Part shown: piece after piece, positions 61,904-64,000 of the stretch
How positions within the stretch are numbered: position 1 is the first letter of the stretch
Layout of the letters: each line of letters begins with the position of its first letter
Source: Roseivirga sp. UBA6052
GTDB taxonomy: Bacteria; Bacteroidota; Bacteroidia; Cytophagales; Cyclobacteriaceae
Direction: 5' to 3'
Length of the DNA stretch: 64,000 nucleotides
Assembly: GCA_002427755.1 (NCBI GenBank)
Contig: DIYO01000009.1
Coordinates: 127,296 to 191,295, forward strand
Program-made: the position numbers and the translations under genes
The notes under the pieces: model-generated
Told to the model about the DNA's origin: nothing
Database searches by the model: none
Seen by the model: only the letters and a program-made list of their open reading frames with translations

Positions 61904-63277
61904 ATGATGAAATTCTTCCTATCCCTAGCTCTCTGTTTATTTTCATTAAGTGCTTTTAGTCAGGCACAAGATGCTGCACAAATCCGTAAGATCTTTGATG
62001 AAGCCCTTGAGCGAGGTGAGAGTTATGAAATGCTCAGGTACCTAACCAAAGAAATTGGCGGTAGACTCAGTGGTTCTCCTCAAGCTGCGGCAGCTGTGGA
62101 GTGGAGCAGGCAGCAAATGATGGCATATGGCTTTGATACGGTCTATCTACAACCGGTAATGGTTCCACATTGGGTAAGAGGAGATCGAGAAGTTGGGAGA
62201 ATTTTAAACTCTAAAAAGCTAGGTTCAAAAGAAGTTAAAGTCGTTTCTCTAGGTAACGCAGTGGGAACAGGACCTAAAGGTACTATTGGCCAGGTAATAG
62301 AAGTTAAAGACTTTCAGGAATTAGCCGCTCTGGGAAGAGAAAACGTTGAAGGTAAAATTGTTTTCTTTAATCGTGCCATGGACCCTAAGCTCATGGATAC
62401 TTTTAGCGCCTATGGCGGGGCATCAGGTCAACGAGGCGCAGGACCAAGTGAGGCAGCAAAGTATGGTGCTATTGGAGCCATTGTTAGATCACTGAGTTCA
62501 TTTAAAGATGATATTCCACATACGGGCAGTACACGTTACGCCTTAAATGTTCCTAAGATTCCTGCCGTAGCCATAAGCACCAACAATGCAGATATGTTAA
62601 GCGCCTTATTGGCAGATGATAAGGATTTGCAATTCTATTTCGAGACTTCAGCCAAAATGCTTCCCGATGTATTAAGCTATAATGTGGTTGGAGAAATTAG
62701 AGGTTCTGAATTTCCAGAAGAAATAATCGCTGTTGGAGGTCATTTAGACTCTTGGGATCTATCTGAAGGCGCTCATGATGATGGTGCGGGATGCGTTCAG
62801 TCTATTGAGGTTTTAAGGTTAATGAAAGCCTTAGACTACAAACCGAAGAGAACCATTAGGGCAGTAATGTTCATGAACGAAGAAAATGGCTTAATGGGAG
62901 GGAGAAAATATGCTGAATTAGCCGCCCAGAACAACGAAAACCATATTGCAGCGATGGAGTCTGATAGAGGAGGTTTTCTCCCTATTGGCTTTGGTATTTC
63001 GGGCACTAAATCAGAGCAAGAAAAAATGCTCTCATGGGCACCCTTATTCCAACCTTATGGCATTTACCAGTTCAAAAGAGGTGGTGGAGGTGCTGACATC
63101 AGCCCTTTAAGAACACAAGATGTGCCTACTATTGGTTATATTCCTGATAGCCAAAGGTACTTTATGTATCATCATACGGCTATTGACAATTTTGAAGCGG
63201 TTAATCAGAGAGAATTAGAATTAGGAGCTGCTGCAATGGCTTCTCTCATCTATTTGATTGATCAATACGGATTATAG
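61904..63277 (+). CDS. M28-family secreted zinc peptidase
   Basis: 457 residues with signal peptide (SLSAFSQ). The N-terminal domain contains a PA-type insert (EVKDFQELAALGRENVEGKI). The catalytic core shows His in VGGHLDSWD, Asp in AHDDGAG, Glu-Glu in MNEENGLMGG, Asp in ESDRGG and His in YHHTAIDNF, the full M28 zinc set. It is an aminopeptidase- or carboxypeptidase-like enzyme of the periplasm. An ATG at 61907 is an equal start. It is followed by an M14-like lipoprotein with 2 bases between. Confidence 0.92.
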   Translation: MMKFFLSLALCLFSLSAFSQAQDAAQIRKIFDEALERGESYEMLRYLTKEIGGRLSGSPQAAAAVEWSRQQMMAYGFDTVYLQPVMVPHWVRGDREVGRILNSKKLGSKEVKVVSLGNAVGTGPKGTIGQVIEVKDFQELAALGRENVEGKIVFFNRAMDPKLMDTFSAYGGASGQRGAGPSEAAKYGAIGAIVRSLSSFKDDIPHTGSTRYALNVPKIPAVAISTNNADMLSALLADDKDLQFYFETSAKMLPDVLSYNVVGEIRGSEFPEEIIAVGGHLDSWDLSEGAHDDGAGCVQSIEVLRLMKALDYKPKRTIRAVMFMNEENGLMGGRKYAELAAQNNENHIAAMESDRGGFLPIGFGISGTKSEQEKMLSWAPLFQPYGIYQFKRGGGGADISPLRTQDVPTIGYIPDSQRYFMYHHTAIDNFEAVNQRELELGAAAMASLIYLIDQYGL

Positions 63278-63279
63278 AC

Positions 63280-64000
63280 ATGAGAAATTTTTTAATACTG
63301 ACACTAGCAGCATTTTTTGTTCTTAGCTGCGAAAAGCCACATGAGCTAACAGAGTTTGAATATACCAGCAAGGTTGATACAAATGATCATCCTATTAATC
63401 CTCAGGTAAAAAAGACATACAAGATTGTTGAAGATGGTGTTCAAGCAGACAATCTCTTTGATGCGGCCCGGATGAATGACTTTAAGAGAATTGCTAAAGA
63501 TCATTATGAGGTACTGATTAACCCTGAGAATAGTCCAATCAATATGAGCCCATGGTTTGCTTTTAGAATGTCTGCTGAAGAGGAAAAAGCGGTTAAAGTG
63601 ACATTAAACTATGGCGAGGGTAAGCATCGCTATTGGCCTAAACTTAGCTCCGATAGAAAAAACTGGGTCTTTATGGACTCTACCTATTTCGAAGTAGGAG
63701 AAGACTCGCTCACCTTTACCATGAATATCGATTTGTCTACAGAAGCCCTTTACATTTCCGCTCAAGAGATCATTGATTCTAATGACATGAAGGCGTGGAC
63801 TGAATCACTTAATTCTGAGTATTTAACCAATTCGGTAATTGGCAAATCTAGACTTGGTAGAGATTTGCTTCACATGGACATTACTAAAGGTGAAAAAGCT
63901 GATAAAGACTTCTTTGTAGTATTAAGCAGACAACACCCTCCAGAGGTAACAGGCAATCTGGCCATGATGGCCTTTATAGTAGAAATTCTTAGTGGTTCAG
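63280..64000 (+). CDS. M14-family zinc carboxypeptidase lipoprotein (cut by window end)
   Basis: Open from ATG 63280 to the window edge, about 240 residues, no stop. Lipobox VLSC (Cys17). An N-terminal beta-rich domain (NMSPWFAFRMSAEE, KLSSDRKNWVFMDS) precedes the peptidase core, which begins IGKSRLGRDLLHMDI and reaches LSRQHPPEVTGN, where His and Glu are the first two zinc ligands of M14. The order resembles AGBL/cytosolic-carboxypeptidase-like M14 proteins. Coupled to the M28 gene by a 2-base gap. Confidence 0.85.
   Translation, partial: MRNFLILTLAAFFVLSCEKPHELTEFEYTSKVDTNDHPINPQVKKTYKIVEDGVQADNLFDAARMNDFKRIAKDHYEVLINPENSPINMSPWFAFRMSAEEEKAVKVTLNYGEGKHRYWPKLSSDRKNWVFMDSTYFEVGEDSLTFTMNIDLSTEALYISAQEIIDSNDMKAWTESLNSEYLTNSVIGKSRLGRDLLHMDITKGEKADKDFFVVLSRQHPPEVTGNLAMMAFIVEILSGS

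Overview
The window is a chromosomal stretch of an AT-rich Bacteroidota, most likely a marine Cytophagales relative (Roseivirga/Fulvivirga-like; this taxon is inferred from protein style, not tested). Signs are type IX secretion (T9SS) parts (PorQ, a PorE-like protein) with a giant T9SS cargo, many lipoproteins, promoters of the Bacteroidota type (TAnnTTTG at -7), few Shine-Dalgarno sites, and an AdoCbl methylmalonyl-CoA pathway. I see no rRNA, tRNA, CRISPR array, insertion sequence or prophage.

Layout. 1-2 kb: methylmalonyl-CoA epimerase and an RlmD-type rRNA methyltransferase. 2-11 kb: one secreted protein of about 3000 residues built from three 1.87-kb internal repeats plus a partial fourth. 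11-15 kb: aldo/keto reductase, TolB-like lipoprotein, cold-shock protein, SixA phosphatase, and a small gene broken by an in-frame stop. 15-26.5 kb: lon-porQ-hslU operon, PorE-like OmpA protein, dxr-rseP operon, HtrA protease. 26.5-33 kb: AraC regulator with a candidate operator, small secreted protein, dnaA with a DnaA-box dyad, and a fused methylmalonyl-CoA mutase (small + large subunit in one chain). 33-39.5 kb: Nudix, GNAT-like protein, three-gene glycosyltransferase operon, pirin. 39.5-46 kb: lipocalin-like lipoprotein, a DUF547/beta-barrel fusion, three paralogous lipoproteins, zinc-ribbon protein, DinB protein. 46-51 kb: polyferredoxin/FAD oxidoreductase operon, GIN-domain protein, MeaB GTPase. 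51-57.3 kb: rhodanese-DUF2064-lipoprotein operon, MOSC protein, hemJ-SCO-cytochrome c operon followed by two TonB_C/MORN-like paralogs. 57.3-64 kb: an ABC transporter with a His-rich loop next to a secreted CFFCG-motif protein; signal peptidase I next to a second CFFCG paralog; then M28 and M14 peptidases, the last cut by the window end.

How genes connect. Epimerase, fused mutase and MeaB chaperone together give most of propionyl-/methylmalonyl-CoA to succinyl-CoA conversion although they lie 15-50 kb apart. PorQ, the PorE-like protein, signal peptidase and the giant CTD-bearing protein connect through T9SS export. Lon, HslU, RseP and HtrA form a dense envelope and protein quality-control block. 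HemJ, SCO and cytochrome c suggest heme supply and oxidase maturation. The best candidate for an undescribed system is the ABC transporter plus CFFCG proteins, which I infer to be metal-related.
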